A DNA stretch of 64,000 bases from Photorhabdus luminescens subsp. luminescens (GCF_001083805.1 NZ_JXSK01000002.1:186001-250000), one strand, 5' to 3'. Positions 39,205 to 48,901 are shown, counted from the first letter of the stretch. Numbers and translations are program-made. Notes: generated by a model not told the origin, from the letters alone.

Positions 39205-41868
39205 TTATGCCAGACGCGGGTTAACTTTTTCTGGGTTAATGTTGTATTTCTTGATTGCTTCTTCCACAACATTCACGTCGATTTCGCCGCGTTTAGCCAG
39301 TTCACCCAAAGCAGCAACTACCACGTAAGAAGCATCAACTTCAAAGTGATGACGCAGGTTTTCACGGCTATCGGAACGACCGAAACCGTCAGTGCCCAAT
39401 ACGCGGAATTCGCTTGCAGGGATGAAATTACGAATTTGTTCTGCGAACAGCTTCATATAGTCAGTCGAAGCCACTGCCGGTGCTTCATTCATGATCTGAG
39501 CAACATAAGGTACACGTGGCGTTTCTGTTGGATGCAACATGTTCCAACGTTCACAATCCTGACCATCACGAGCCAGTTCAGTGAATGATGTCACGCTGTA
39601 CACATCAGAACCTACACCATAATCGTTAGCCAGAATCTGTGCCGCTTCACGAACATGACGCAGAATAGAACCAGAGCCTAATAGCTGAACCTTACCTTTG
39701 CTACCTGCCAAGCTTTCCAACTTGTAGATACCTTTACGAATACCTTCTTCTGCACCTTTTGGCATCGCCGGCATGTGGTAGTTTTCGTTCAGCGTAGTGA
39801 TGTAGTAGTAAATGTTCTCTTGTTTCTCACCATACATACGCTCCAAACCATCATGCATAATCACAGCAACTTCATAAGCAAATGCCGGATCGTAAGAGAT
39901 GCAGTTAGGGATAGTCAGAGACTGAATGTGGCTGTGCCCATCTTCGTGTTGCAAGCCTTCGCCATTCAGGGTTGTACGACCGGAAGTACCACCAATCAGG
40001 AAACCACGCGCCTGTTGGTCGCCTGCTGCCCAGCACAGGTCGCCAATACGTTGGAACCCGAACATAGAGTAGTAGATGTAGAACGGAATCATTGGCAAGT
40101 TATTGGTGCTGTAAGACGTTGCCGCCGCCAACCATGATGAACCGGCGCCCAGTTCATTGATACCTTCTTGCAGAATCTGGCCCTTAGCATCTTCTTTATA
40201 GTAAGCCACCTGCTCACGGTCCTGCGGAGTATACTGCTGGCCGTTAGGGCTGTAGATGCCTATCTGACGGAACAGACCTTCCATACCAAAAGTACGCGCT
40301 TCATCAGCAATGATTGGAACCAGACGATCTTTGATTGACTTGTTCTTCAACATCACATTCAAGGCACGAACGAAAGCGATAGTGGTAGAAATTTCTTTGT
40401 TTTGTTCTTCCAGCAACGCGCCAAAATCTTCCAGCGTTGGCAGTTCCAGCTTCTCTTCAAAGTGAGTACGACGGCTTGGCAGATAACCACCCAGCGCTGC
40501 ACGACGTTCATGCAAATATTTGTACTCTTCAGAGTCTTTATCAAAAGTCACATACGGCAGGTTTTCGAGTTGATCATCAGCCACAGATACATTGAAACGA
40601 TCACGGAAATGGCGAACGCCTTCCATATTCATCTTCTTAACCTGATGAGCGATGTTTTTACCTTCAGCGGTATCACCCATACCGTAACCCTTGATAGTCT
40701 GAGCCAGGATAACCGTTGGTTTGCCGGTAGTTTCCTGCGCTTTTTTCAACGCGGCAAAAACTTTCTTCGGATCATGACCACCACGGTTCAACGCCCAAAT
40801 TTGGTCATCAGTCATATCTTTGACTAATTCAGCGGTCTCTGGGTAACGACCAAAGAAATGCTTACGCACATAAGCGCCATCTTTGGATTTGAACGTCTGG
40901 TAATCACCGTCCAGCGTTTCGTTCATCACTTGGATCAATTTACCGCTGGTATCTTTACGCAGTAGTTCATCCCAACGCTCGCCCCATAGCACTTTAATCA
41001 CTTGCCAGCCGGCGCCATCAAAAATGCCTTCCAGCTCATTAACGATTTTGCCATTGCCTGTAACTGGGCCATCCAGACGTTGCAGGTTACAGTTAATGAC
41101 AAATACCAAGTTATCCAGTTTTTCACGGGTTGCGATAGTGATCGCCCCTTTAGATTCTGGCTCATCCATTTCACCGTCGCCCAGGAAGGCATAAACGGTC
41201 TGCTTGGATGTATCTTTCAGACCACGGTGTTCCAGATATTTCAGGAATTTAGCCTGATAAATCGCACCGATTGGCCCCAACCCCATTGAAACAGTTGGGA
41301 ACTGCCAGAATTCAGGCATCAACTTTGGATGCGGATAAGAAGAAAGACCGTTGCCATGAATTTCCTGACGGAAATTATTCATCTGCTCTTCAGTTAAACG
41401 GCCTTCAAGGAAAGCACGAGCGTAGACACCTGGAGAGATGTGACCTTGGAAATAAACCAAATCACCGCCGTCATTTTCATTACGGGCACGGAAGAAATGG
41501 TTGAAACAAACTTCATACATGGTTGCTGAAGACTGGAATGAAGCCATGTGACCGCCTAATTCCAGATCTTTTTTGGATGCCCGTAACACGGTCATCACAG
41601 CATTCCAACGAATAGCAGAGCGAATACGGCGCTCCAAATCCAGGTTGCCAGGGTAAGCAGGCTCATCCTCAACAGCAATGGTATTGATGTAATCGCGGTT
41701 CGCAGCACCTGCCGCAACATTCACGCCACCTTTACGTGCTTCGTTCAGTACCTGATCAATCAAGAACTGGGCACGATCAACACCCTCTTCACGGATGACC
41801 GATTCGATCGCCTGTAACCAGTCGCGAGTTTCGATCGGATCCACGTCATTTTTCAAAATGTCTGACAT
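39205..41868 (-). CDS. aceE: Pyruvate dehydrogenase E1 component
   Basis: 887 residues, identical in length to E. coli AceE. It is a homodimeric thiamine diphosphate enzyme that decarboxylates pyruvate and acetylates the E2 lipoyl arm. The ThDP motif runs from [10 protein letters not shown] (near 230) to the [13 protein letters not shown] segment (near 258). Phosphate-binding His and the flexible active-site loops (around [12 protein letters not shown]) are present. It follows pdhR by about 190 bases and precedes aceF by 14. PdhR repression through the operator upstream of pdhR should set expression. Confidence 0.98.
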   Translation of the reverse strand: MSDILKNDVDPIETRDWLQAIESVIREEGVDRAQFLIDQVLNEARKGGVNVAAGAANRDYINTIAVEDEPAYPGNLDLERRIRSAIRWNAVMTVLRASKKDLELGGHMASFQSSATMYEVCFNHFFRARNENDGGDLVYFQGHISPGVYARAFLEGRLTEEQMNNFRQEIHGNGLSSYPHPKLMPEFWQFPTVSMGLGPIGAIYQAKFLKYLEHRGLKDTSKQTVYAFLGDGEMDEPESKGAITIATREKLDNLVFVINCNLQRLDGPVTGNGKIVNELEGIFDGAGWQVIKVLWGERWDELLRKDTSGKLIQVMNETLDGDYQTFKSKDGAYVRKHFFGRYPETAELVKDMTDDQIWALNRGGHDPKKVFAALKKAQETTGKPTVILAQTIKGYGMGDTAEGKNIAHQVKKMNMEGVRHFRDRFNVSVADDQLENLPYVTFDKDSEEYKYLHERRAALGGYLPSRRTHFEEKLELPTLEDFGALLEEQNKEISTTIAFVRALNVMLKNKSIKDRLVPIIADEARTFGMEGLFRQIGIYSPNGQQYTPQDREQVAYYKEDAKGQILQEGINELGAGSSWLAAATSYSTNNLPMIPFYIYYSMFGFQRIGDLCWAAGDQQARGFLIGGTSGRTTLNGEGLQHEDGHSHIQSLTIPNCISYDPAFAYEVAVIMHDGLERMYGEKQENIYYYITTLNENYHMPAMPKGAEEGIRKGIYKLESLAGSKGKVQLLGSGSILRHVREAAQILANDYGVGSDVYSVTSFTELARDGQDCERWNMLHPTETPRVPYVAQIMNEAPAVASTDYMKLFAEQIRNFIPASEFRVLGTDGFGRSDSRENLRHHFEVDASYVVVAALGELAKRGEIDVNVVEEAIKKYNINPEKVNPRLA

Positions 41869-42057
41869 GGTGTATTCCTTATCTGTTATCTGTTTCTAAT
41901 GATTGTTTTGGAGCCTACCTTCCCGTCATACCCTTTGACGTTCAGCCGGTCATGACTGGAAGATAGGCCCTCACTGTTGTTGCCGCTAGCGCCCTCAGTA
42001 AAGGGACTCAACTTAGCTGTGCAGACGCAGCAAACCTCAAGATCTACACAGCTAATT

Positions 42058-42822
42058 TTATTCCTGATGCTGTTGAAGACGTCGTAATGATCGTTCGCGG
42101 CGAGTATGCTCACGGCTGAGATCCAATAAAACATCTTCAATAAAAGCTAAATGGCGATGGGATGCCTCACGGGCTTTCTCTGGTTGCCTCGCCATTATCG
42201 CTTCAAAAATCTTCGACCGATGATCGCTGACAGCCGTCAGCATTTCCCGGCGGGTATACAAAAACTCAAAATTCTGCCGGATATTTTGTTCCAGCATAGG
42301 CGCCATACAGCGTAATAAATGAAGGAGAACCACATTATGCGCAGCTTCGGCAACAACAAGCTGATATTGCAAAACCGCCTCGGATTCAGCATTGACATCC
42401 CCTCTTTCCTGAGCTTGTTGAATAACAAGGTGATATTCACGAATGCGCTCAAAATCTTCGTCAGTTCCACGCAGGGCCGCGTAATAGGCAGCAACACCTT
42501 CCAAAGCATGGCGAGTTTCGAGGAGGTCAAATTGAGATTCTGGGTGACCAGCCAGTAGTTGTGCCAGTGGATCACTGAAACTTTGCCAGAGGTTACTCTG
42601 AACAAACGTCCCCCCACCCTGACGGCGAAAAAGAAAACCTTTAGCTTCTAACCGCTGAATGGCTTCACGCAGTGAAGGGCGTGACACATCAAACTGTTTC
42701 GCCAACTCACGTTCAGGCGGCAACTTCTCCCCTGGACGCACAGATCCTTCAAGGATGAGATGTTCAAGACGCTGCTCAATAACATCTGATAATTTTGGTT
42801 GGCGGATTTTGCTATAAGCCAT
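42058..42822 (-). CDS. pdhR: Pyruvate-responsive repressor PdhR
   Basis: 254 residues, the same length as E. coli PdhR. A GntR-type winged helix occupies residues 8-75 ([22 protein letters not shown]), and an FCD ligand domain follows, with the metal/ligand histidines expected in ETRHALEGV and in the final helices. Without pyruvate it represses its own operon and several respiratory genes. It is the first gene of the leftward pdhR-aceE-aceF-lpd operon. A near-perfect PdhR box stands 163 bases upstream of its ATG, supporting autoregulation. Confidence 0.98.
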   Translation of the reverse strand: MAYSKIRQPKLSDVIEQRLEHLILEGSVRPGEKLPPERELAKQFDVSRPSLREAIQRLEAKGFLFRRQGGGTFVQSNLWQSFSDPLAQLLAGHPESQFDLLETRHALEGVAAYYAALRGTDEDFERIREYHLVIQQAQERGDVNAESEAVLQYQLVVAEAAHNVVLLHLLRCMAPMLEQNIRQNFEFLYTRREMLTAVSDHRSKIFEAIMARQPEKAREASHRHLAFIEDVLLDLSREHTRRERSLRRLQQHQE

Positions 42823-43417
42823 ATTTACTATAAGTCAGTTAGAACCAAGCCAGTTAGAACCTATCTCATTAGGCTATTTTGTTTGTCGTTTCGAACCTAA
42901 GCAGTGTTCAAACAACCTGCATCAATCAATGCCTACTTAAGGTAGGTTACATGAATAAACATTGTCTCGGTCTTTGCCGAAGTCAATTGGTAATACCAAT
43001 TTAAACTACTGGGCCATAAAAGTAACAAAGTATTCACCAACTGTCCATAAAGACCTTGTGCTAAATCATAAAAACCTGCAAATTTTAACAATTTTTTTTA
43101 AAAATTAGCAAAAGTTGATAACCAATAGGTTAATAAATATCCTAAGATAATACCTTAACCTAACCTTTTTAAACGTATAAATGAGTATAGTGAATCGTTA
43201 CAGCAATAAAAGAGTTGAATCTTTAAAAAAACATAACTACCAAATCATCACCTGTTGATTTTAAATACAATTGCATACCATCAGGTTATAAATGTAGCTC
43301 AAATCAATAAAACTGAGGGGCTAAAACTGGTGATCAGAAAGGAATAATGGCAAATATGTGAGGAACCACCAGCAACAGTTCCACATAACTCTTGCTGATG
43401 GGAAAAATGTACTATCA
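42823..43417. other. pdhR promoter region
   Basis: 595 bases, with the PdhR operator at 42985-43001. The rest, 43.0-43.4 kb, is AT-rich up to the end of the first lipoprotein gene on the same strand and has no recognised element. E. coli has aroP beyond this point; here an accessory cluster replaces it. Confidence 0.6.
42985..43001. promoter_or_regulatory. PdhR operator
   Basis: AATTGGTAATACCAATT is a perfect 17-bp palindrome and differs at one central base from the E. coli pdhR operator AATTGGTAAGACCAATT (as I recall it). It lies upstream of pdhR, the expected site of autorepression. Confidence 0.92.
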
Positions 43418-43786
43418 TTAAAACCAATAGCGCGTCTTTTCATACCACCCTTTTCTATACATACAGGATGAAATTATCCAACTCCTTGACGATTCATTTT
43501 TATCCCAACGCTTAACTTCAGTTTTTGGCACAGTAACGTAATGATTACAGGATTTATCTTCTTTTTTGTCTTTATCTTTACAGGAAAAATGTTTTGTCTC
43601 GAAAGAATGAACAATTTCGCTGGTCCAGTCTGATGGTAATTGAGAATAACCAAATGCCTTACATTCAGTATAATCCCTATCCCTTTCATACTTAGTTGCG
43701 CCCGGTTTTTCCCACGATGTACAACCGGTTAATAAAGTAAATAATATAATTAAAGGAATAATGGTGATTTTTTTTATGGAATTCAT
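43418..43786 (-). CDS. Putative lipoprotein, 122 residues
   Basis: The N-terminus has a basic start, a hydrophobic stretch and a lipobox LLTGC at about residue 22, so it should be lipidated and anchored to a membrane. The mature part is hydrophilic and rich in Lys, Asp and Trp, with four further cysteines (ECKAF, FSCKD, KSCNH, SSCMY) that could form two disulfides in the periplasm. Family not recognised. Another small lipoprotein gene lies 47 bases upstream on the same strand, so the two are probably co-transcribed. Low GC, consistent with accessory DNA. Confidence 0.72.
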   Translation of the reverse strand: MNSIKKITIIPLIILFTLLTGCTSWEKPGATKYERDRDYTECKAFGYSQLPSDWTSEIVHSFETKHFSCKDKDKKEDKSCNHYVTVPKTEVKRWDKNESSRSWIISSCMYRKGWYEKTRYWF

Positions 43787-43833
43787 AAAAAATGCCTCAA
43801 ATAAAACTAAAGAAAATAATCAGGGAAATTAAA

Positions 43834-44106
43834 TTAGAATTTAAAAGTCCCACTAATACGGTAACTATCTTTCTCAAAAGATGGCCTTCCACCAGATTGT
43901 ATAATTTGTCTGTCTTGGATTGATGTGTTTTTATCAAAATCAGGCACAGAATGCGTGGTATTGACTTTGACTTCTTCACCCGAAATTATATCTTTGACAT
44001 TACATTCAAGATAACCACAGGTTGAAACATAAGCATCACTTAATTGTGGTATGGAACATCCTGTAACCATAAATATTGATAACAAAGCAATGAGAAATTT
44101 ATTCAT
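43834..44106 (-). CDS. Putative small lipoprotein, 90 residues
   Basis: It starts MNKFLIALLSIFMVTGC, a typical lipoprotein signal with the lipid-bearing Cys at 17. The remaining 73 residues are polar, with two further cysteines (STCGYLEC) close together. It ends YRISGTFKF, a strand ending in Phe as seen in outer-membrane-associated proteins, though too short to be a barrel. Function unknown. It is upstream of and co-directional with the 122-residue lipoprotein. Confidence 0.7.
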   Translation of the reverse strand: MNKFLIALLSIFMVTGCSIPQLSDAYVSTCGYLECNVKDIISGEEVKVNTTHSVPDFDKNTSIQDRQIIQSGGRPSFEKDSYRISGTFKF

Positions 44107-44177
44107 TCCTAATATCCTTAAATTGCTGTATATATTATAAAAATTTAACTTAAATAAAAACCATATAAAAAGAGAGA

Positions 44178-44372
44178 TTATTTTTTATGATCGAGTAAGT
44201 AATATCTACATATGCATTTTATCTTTCTGGCATTCCACGGAATATCAGAACAATATCCCCCCAGAGAGAAATATATATTCTTATCGCTAGGAAAAACCTG
44301 CTTTATTGGCGTTCCATTAACACCGAAGAGTAACAGGCTAGATAAAAAACATGAAATAATTGATATTTTCAT
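44178..44372 (-). CDS. Possible small exported protein, 64 residues
   Basis: The frame begins with a plausible signal peptide (MKISIISCFLSSLLLFGVNG), followed by about 44 residues with three cysteines (GGYCS and KIKCIC). It stands upstream of the two lipoprotein genes on the same strand. There is no good ribosome site, and an overlapping frame on the other strand is equally long, so this is only a candidate. Confidence 0.35.
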   Translation of the reverse strand: MKISIISCFLSSLLLFGVNGTPIKQVFPSDKNIYFSLGGYCSDIPWNARKIKCICRYYLLDHKK

Positions 44373-44450
44373 GCATTTAAAACTGGCTAATGAATATAAA
44401 GTTCCATCTTATAAGATACCAAAAGACATACAGTGACTTTATTTTTTATA

Positions 44451-44672
44451 TTAACGGCTATCCTCTCCATCTTCCACATATTCCAATATATCTCCAGGCT
44501 GACACTGTAAATGTTTACAAATTTTTTCCAGCGTCTCGATACGGATACCTTTTATTTTGCCATTTTTCAGCAATGATAAATTTTGCTCAGTAATGCCAAT
44601 AATGGCGGCTAATTCTTTAGACTTTACTTTCCTTTTCGCTAAGATCACATCCAATCTTATTATAATACTCAT
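44451..44672 (-). CDS. XRE-family small regulator
   Basis: 73 residues, a single Cro/C1-type helix-turn-helix (about 6-65: LAKRKVKSKELAAIIGITEQNLSLL, with KGIRIETLEKICKHLQCQPGDILEY after it), as in B. subtilis YozG. It lies 8 bases downstream of a DUF2975 membrane protein, the same pairing as YoaS-YozG. That suggests a two-gene unit in which the small regulator controls the membrane partner's operon or a cell-envelope response. The role is inferred from the pairing, not known. Confidence 0.85.
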   Translation of the reverse strand: MSIIIRLDVILAKRKVKSKELAAIIGITEQNLSLLKNGKIKGIRIETLEKICKHLQCQPGDILEYVEDGEDSR

Positions 44673-44680
44673 GATGATTC

Positions 44681-45259
44681 TCAGATAAAATAACGTTGCT
44701 CATCACTTATCTTCTTAGATTCACGCATAATTAAGCTAAATATCAGAAGGAATACACCAAACATAATAATAAACAGAGATTCTGAATTAACACCAAGCGA
44801 GAAACTAAATACCCGTTGTCCTTTTCCTAAATCTACAGATAACGCCATTCCTTGCAATGTATTAATCACAGGGTAAAGCAGTTGCTCCAGAATCATCAGG
44901 AAACCAATAATAAATGAAGCGGAAATATTACGATCACTCCATATTTCACCTTTAGCAAACCGGAAAAACAAAATTCCGATTAATACATAAGAAGCGGTTG
45001 ATATGATTCGAGGTATCGTATCCAGTAAGATATAAAGTACCTCACTTAATAAAGACTGCTTAAATCCTTTTGCAATTAATGCAGGCATCAGATCACTATA
45101 TGCCTGAAGAACAGCTTGACGAGTGGTATCATGCCATAACGACCAAGACGCAATATGGAACCCTATATCACCAATTGCCATAACAGCAGCAATAATAATA
45201 GCCAGAAAGCTAAGTAGCTTGATTCTGGGATTAGTTACAAACTCCTGTTTATCACACAT
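44681..45259 (-). CDS. DUF2975 family membrane protein
   Basis: 192 residues with four predicted membrane helices (about 15-35, 80-105, 115-140 and 155-180). The segment RIISTASYVLIGILFFRFAKGEIWSD resembles the DUF2975 signature, where the loop FxxGxxFS/D follows the second helix. The next gene is an XRE regulator, a frequent partner of this family. Function unknown. It stands in the accessory region between pdhR and the fimbrial operon. Confidence 0.8.
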   Translation of the reverse strand: MCDKQEFVTNPRIKLLSFLAIIIAAVMAIGDIGFHIASWSLWHDTTRQAVLQAYSDLMPALIAKGFKQSLLSEVLYILLDTIPRIISTASYVLIGILFFRFAKGEIWSDRNISASFIIGFLMILEQLLYPVINTLQGMALSVDLGKGQRVFSFSLGVNSESLFIIMFGVFLLIFSLIMRESKKISDEQRYFI

Positions 45260-45704
45260 TGTGTCATTCCATATACATGTTCAACTAAACTGTCGTTAAA
45301 GTACTTTAAAAGTTATCGTATGACAATAATTTTTTATCACTAAATAGACAGAATATGATTCAGGGTAATCGATAAATCATAGCGATAATCATTGAAAACT
45401 GTCATTAATTTATTGATAGAAAAAGAAAAAAGTAGTTATTCCTCCCAAAGCAATTTATCCGCCCCAGCGATATTTTGTCATGAAGGTTAGCAGTGCCGTT
45501 TACACAGGAAGCCTTTTTAAAGCTCAATATGCTCGCTCAATACCAAAAAATTCATAAAAATAGTTAATGTATTTCTTTTGCGAATCTGGAAGTCTTGGTT
45601 TTTGGGCAATGATAGGAACGGACGGAATGCGAAGAAAAAGTTGCTTAAGGTTGTGATGGCGCTTTCAGTGGAAGCCAGTTTCTGACACGGGATAAAAAAC
45701 CGAA
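45260..45704. other. Intergenic region before the invertible element
   Basis: 445 bases with no credible gene. The part 45.45-45.70 kb is less AT-rich than its surroundings and may be a decayed gene fragment, but no family was recognised in either strand. No recombinase gene is found here or elsewhere in the window. Confidence 0.5.
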
Positions 45705-45730
45705 CATTTAGAGTTATTTTGTTCGGTTAT
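45705..45730 (+). repeat. Left inverted repeat of the fimbrial switch
   Basis: Starts CATTTAGAGTTATTTTGTT, followed by CGGTTAT; pairs with the right repeat with one mismatch (C/T at position 20). Confidence 0.85.
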
Positions 45731-45994
45731 CTTCAACCGCCGGGGCAGTATACGGAAAATTTCATCACTTAAAAGAGATTTTTTGTATTATTTTGTAAAA
45801 AATTACTTATTTTTTTGATTTCAAAAGGAAATTATTTCTTAAATTATGAATATTATGAGCCGTTTTGAGGCTGTTTTTTGAGCAATTTGATATTCATTTC
45901 CTGATGCTAAGGGCTAAGGCCCTCAAACTAAACGATATAAGTCACAAGTCATTTCTTAACGTGAATATTTTTTTATAAATATTTCATCTAGTTA

Positions 45995-46020
45995 ATAACC
46001 AAACAAAATAACTCTAAATG
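45995..46020 (-). repeat. Right inverted repeat of the fimbrial switch
   Basis: Reverse complement starts CATTTAGAGTTATTTTGTT, followed by TGGTTAT. It ends 95 bp before the major pilin start. Confidence 0.85.
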
Positions 46021-46115
46021 ACTAGTAAACGCACCGCGTTGGCGGCCTGTCTGTTTAATCTGTCGTGATGTTGTTTTAGGCAAAATGTATCGAATAGATA
46101 AAAGGAATAGATGAA

Positions 46116-46736
46116 ATGAAAAAGCAAATTTTGAAAACCAGCGTATTAGCCGCAGTGCTCCTGAGCATGGGAATGGGTATGGCACATGCTTCAACAGGTG
46201 GTGCTACATTAAACGTGACGGCCACCCTAGGTGCGGCGACTTGTGAGCTTGATGTTAAAGGTGGTGGTGTTACTGGTAATAATGGAGCCTACCAATTAGA
46301 TATAGGAAAAGTTAATACAACAGACATTAGCGTTCTAAATCCTTCTACTACCCCCCCATCTGCAAAAAATATAGAGGTCAATCTAGTTAAGTGTGGTCCT
46401 CAATATGGAGCAACAACAGCCAACAAATTCACTCCTAATGCTGCGATTGAGATGAATGTTTTTGGGCAGACCATTGATGCAGATAAGAAGATATTTAATG
46501 CCAACTCTGCGGCTGACGCTGGGGTGGCTGTGTATGACCACGCGGGTAAGGCCGTTAAGAGTGGAGATAAGATTCAGCTCACCACTACAAATGAAATTGA
46601 TTTATCAAAACCACTAGCACTAACCCAAGGAGAGGGCATGGCAGCCTTTAAAGTCGGGCTGGTTTCCAAGTCCAGCACTCTACCGAAGGCCCAAGAGGTA
46701 ATAGCCCCAGTAACATTCCAAGTAGTGTATAAATAA
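46116..46736 (+). CDS. Major fimbrial subunit
   Basis: 206 residues, with a signal peptide (about 1-25, ending AHA) and a mature pilin starting STGGATLNVTATLGAATCEL. This includes the donor strand of alternating hydrophobic residues and the first cysteine; the partner is in VKCGPQYG. It ends FQVVYK with the penultimate tyrosine seen in chaperone-usher pilins. AAGGAA precedes the ATG. It is the first gene of the seven-gene operon, directly downstream of the putative invertible promoter, and is followed by a hairpin expected to keep its mRNA more abundant. It is richer in AT than the following genes, consistent with mosaic origin. The Mad fimbriae of Photorhabdus are a possible relative; identity not confirmed. 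Confidence 0.88.
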   Translation: MKKQILKTSVLAAVLLSMGMGMAHASTGGATLNVTATLGAATCELDVKGGGVTGNNGAYQLDIGKVNTTDISVLNPSTTPPSAKNIEVNLVKCGPQYGATTANKFTPNAAIEMNVFGQTIDADKKIFNANSAADAGVAVYDHAGKAVKSGDKIQLTTTNEIDLSKPLALTQGEGMAAFKVGLVSKSSTLPKAQEVIAPVTFQVVYK

Positions 46737-46772
46737 TCAACGCTATTAGGCGTAAGGAACAGCATAGCTGTG

Positions 46773-46796
46773 GAATTGGACAAGGAAGTCCAATTC
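46773..46796 (+). terminator. Hairpin between major pilin and first chaperone
   Basis: GAATTGGAC-AAGGAA-GTCCAATTC, a perfect 9-bp stem 36 bases after the pilin stop, followed by TTACTTAC. Such intercistronic hairpins attenuate readthrough and protect pilin mRNA in fimbrial operons (inference). Confidence 0.7.
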
Positions 46797-46838
46797 TTAC
46801 TTACGTATCACCAACACAGACACATTCAGGTGTACTCA

Positions 46839-47558
46839 GTGAAAAAATTGATGACAGCGATGATGGTGACCGGTCTGTTAGGCGGCACGGTCACTTCCGC
46901 ACAGGCGGAGGGAGTGAGTATTGATACCACCCGCATTATCTACCCGGCGGACCGCCACGCCGCCACCGCTTCGCTGCGCAACAGTAACAAAGAGGTCGTC
47001 TATCTAATGCAGGTGGCGGTCAGTACTGATCCTGCGCAAAAGAAATCTGCACCGTTTCTGGTGACTCCTCCCCTGTTTCGTATGGCGCCCGGCAGCCAGA
47101 ATCAGGTGCGCATCATCAAAACTGGTCAAGCACTGCCCGCCGACCGGGAATCCTTGTTCTGGTTTACCGCGCAAGCCATCCCGTTAAGCGCCGAATCTGA
47201 TAACCTCTCTGGTAAACAGATCTCCGGGGGCGTACAGGTTGCTCTGGCTAACACAATTAAATTGATGTATCGCCCGTCAGGATTGCCGGTTTTGCCGGAG
47301 CAAGGATTTGGTTCACTGCGCTTCAAACCAGCAGCCGAGGGGATAACGGTCACCAACCCGTCACCGTATTACATCACCTTTACCTCCCTGAAAGTGGGCG
47401 GGCAGGAGCTGATGACGAAGCAACAGAAAGCGAACATGGTATCCCCCTTCTCTGCTCTAGCTTTACCGCTCAAGGGGGCGCATTACCCGGCCAAAGTGAG
47501 CTGGACGGTGATTAATGACCTTGGCGGAGAATCATCCTATCAGGGGGAGATACCGTAA
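46839..47558 (+). CDS. Periplasmic fimbrial chaperone 1
   Basis: 239 residues from a GTG at 46839 (KKLMTAMMVTG...), preferred over an ATG at 46770 because AGGTG precedes it and the signal peptide (ending AQA) follows directly. It has the two immunoglobulin-like domains of PapD/FimC chaperones. TRIIYPADRHAA is the first-strand motif; PPLFRMAPGSQNQVRI forms the G1 strand for subunit capping. The cleft Arg (TRIIY) and Lys (TIKLMYRP) are visible. It ends at a TAATG overlap with the minor pilin gene. It is the first of three chaperones in the operon. Confidence 0.9.
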   Translation: MKKLMTAMMVTGLLGGTVTSAQAEGVSIDTTRIIYPADRHAATASLRNSNKEVVYLMQVAVSTDPAQKKSAPFLVTPPLFRMAPGSQNQVRIIKTGQALPADRESLFWFTAQAIPLSAESDNLSGKQISGGVQVALANTIKLMYRPSGLPVLPEQGFGSLRFKPAAEGITVTNPSPYYITFTSLKVGGQELMTKQQKANMVSPFSALALPLKGAHYPAKVSWTVINDLGGESSYQGEIP

Positions 47559-48133
47559 TGTTAAAACCGTGGCCCCTTATCAGACAGACAACTCTAGCTG
47601 GCCTGCTCTGTACCGCATCCCTACCCGGGGGAGCGAGCTCCAATACAGCAGAGCTAACGCTAGCATTGACGCTAGAACAGCCAACCTGTGAGCTCAATGT
47701 ACAGACATCCTCCACTGTGAAGTTTTCATCCGTACCGCTCACCGAGGTGCAAAACAGTGCGGGACACATTGATTCTGTGAGCAACAAACCTATTACGCTG
47801 GCGTTGTCAGGTTGTGCCGGATCAGCCCGCGCGGGCCGTACCCCAGCCATTAAAATAGCCGGCTCCACGCCAGCAGACCACCCGACGCTATTTCGGGATA
47901 AAGCTTCCACGGTAGCGGGCAATGTGGGATTTGGCCTGCGCTATCAAGCGCCGGGAAGCGGGCTGGGGAGCTATCTGAAAAATGGCGATTATGTGGATTT
48001 GGCGTCACCGGGTAGCGCCGCCAAAGACGGTCAAATCACCTTCCAGATGGATATGCGGCATGAATCCGGCACGGCTGTACCGACTCCCGGTGAACTGACT
48101 GCGCACATTCAATTTCAATTTGACTATCACTGA
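47558..48133 (+). CDS. Minor fimbrial subunit
   Basis: 191 residues, with a signal peptide and a pilin fold: the donor strand ELTLALTLEQPTCEL, a second cysteine in LSGCAGS, and the C-terminal HIQFQFDYH with penultimate Tyr. Its ATG overlaps the stop of chaperone 1 (TAATG), so the pair is translationally coupled. It is probably an adaptor or terminator subunit between the rod and the tip adhesin. GC content is clearly higher than in the major pilin gene. Confidence 0.83.
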   Translation: MLKPWPLIRQTTLAGLLCTASLPGGASSNTAELTLALTLEQPTCELNVQTSSTVKFSSVPLTEVQNSAGHIDSVSNKPITLALSGCAGSARAGRTPAIKIAGSTPADHPTLFRDKASTVAGNVGFGLRYQAPGSGLGSYLKNGDYVDLASPGSAAKDGQITFQMDMRHESGTAVPTPGELTAHIQFQFDYH

Positions 48134-48166
48134 GCGTAGCTCGAGTAACCGATTTCAGGAGGCGTT

Positions 48167-48901
48167 GTGGAAACAGGTCGGGCACGCCCAACGCGGTACA
48201 GGCTGGCGCCGCTACTATTCTGGCTGGGGTTAGGCATGACTGGCACAGAACCTTGTCAGGCAGCCGGTATCAGCCTGAATAAAACTCGGGTGATTTTTAG
48301 CCAGGAGGAACGGGCACAGACACTGACGGTGATCAACACCACATCTCAGGCGTGGCTGGTGCAGGTGAGGATCACGGGAGCTCAGGAGAAAGCCGCACCG
48401 GCGTTTGTGGTGACGCCGCCGCTGTTCAGGCTGGAGGCCAACAGTCAGAACAGCCTGCGTATTTTGCCGACGTTTAATCGGCCTCCTTTTCCGATGGATC
48501 GGGAATCGCTCGGGTATGTGCAGATGAACGCCATCCCCGCGACTCAGCCGGTGACGGATGAACCTGTTCGGGAGCAGGCGTCGATGAGCGTGGGGATGCG
48601 GATTAAGTTTTTCTGGCGACCGCATGGCCTGCCGATGTCGCCGGAAGAGGCGTATGGACGGCTTCGCTTTCAGTCGCAACCCGATGGCATGAAGGTGTGC
48701 AATCCCACACCTTATTTCCTGTCACTGGACAGCCTGACGCTGGACGGACAGGCGCTCGATCTGAACCGCTATCCCTCCATGATAGCGCCGCAAGATTGTG
48801 TGACCTATGTCGGACAGGAGGACAAAAAATCGGTGAGCTGGTCGATGATTAATGATTACGGCGGGGCTTCAAACCTGTTTACCGCCAAAGTGGCGCGTTA
48901 A
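48167..48901 (+). CDS. Periplasmic fimbrial chaperone 2
   Basis: 244 residues from a GTG with CAGGAGG upstream. Signal peptide to about 35 (ending CQA), then GISLNKTRVIFSQEERAQTLTV as first strand, PPLFRLEANSQNSLRIL as G1 strand and a conserved RESL. The second domain has the Lys-containing strand RIKFFWRPHGL. It contains two cysteines in the second domain (KVCNPTPY, PQDCVTY) that could form a disulfide, a feature of some specialised chaperones. It probably serves a subset of subunits such as the adhesin. Confidence 0.9.
   Translation: METGRARPTRYRLAPLLFWLGLGMTGTEPCQAAGISLNKTRVIFSQEERAQTLTVINTTSQAWLVQVRITGAQEKAAPAFVVTPPLFRLEANSQNSLRILPTFNRPPFPMDRESLGYVQMNAIPATQPVTDEPVREQASMSVGMRIKFFWRPHGLPMSPEEAYGRLRFQSQPDGMKVCNPTPYFLSLDSLTLDGQALDLNRYPSMIAPQDCVTYVGQEDKKSVSWSMINDYGGASNLFTAKVAR

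Larger units (their letters stand above)
45705..46020. promoter_or_regulatory. Putative invertible promoter element of the fimbrial operon
   Basis: Two 26-bp inverted repeats that match at 25 positions bracket 264 bp. The element ends 95 bp before the major pilin ATG. This size and layout match phase-variation switches of fimbrial operons: E. coli fimS, Proteus mrp and the Photorhabdus mad switch, where a tyrosine recombinase flips the promoter. A TATACT hexamer near the left end reads leftward in the present orientation, hinting at OFF, but no full promoter was assigned. No recombinase gene is present in the window. Confidence 0.75.

Noticed and set aside
44212-44436. 74-codon plus-strand frame
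   Set aside because: Antisense to the possible exported protein; no ribosome site or domain.
46018-46068. 16-codon frame beginning in the right inverted repeat, as a possible leader peptide
   Set aside because: No ribosome site; too short to support.
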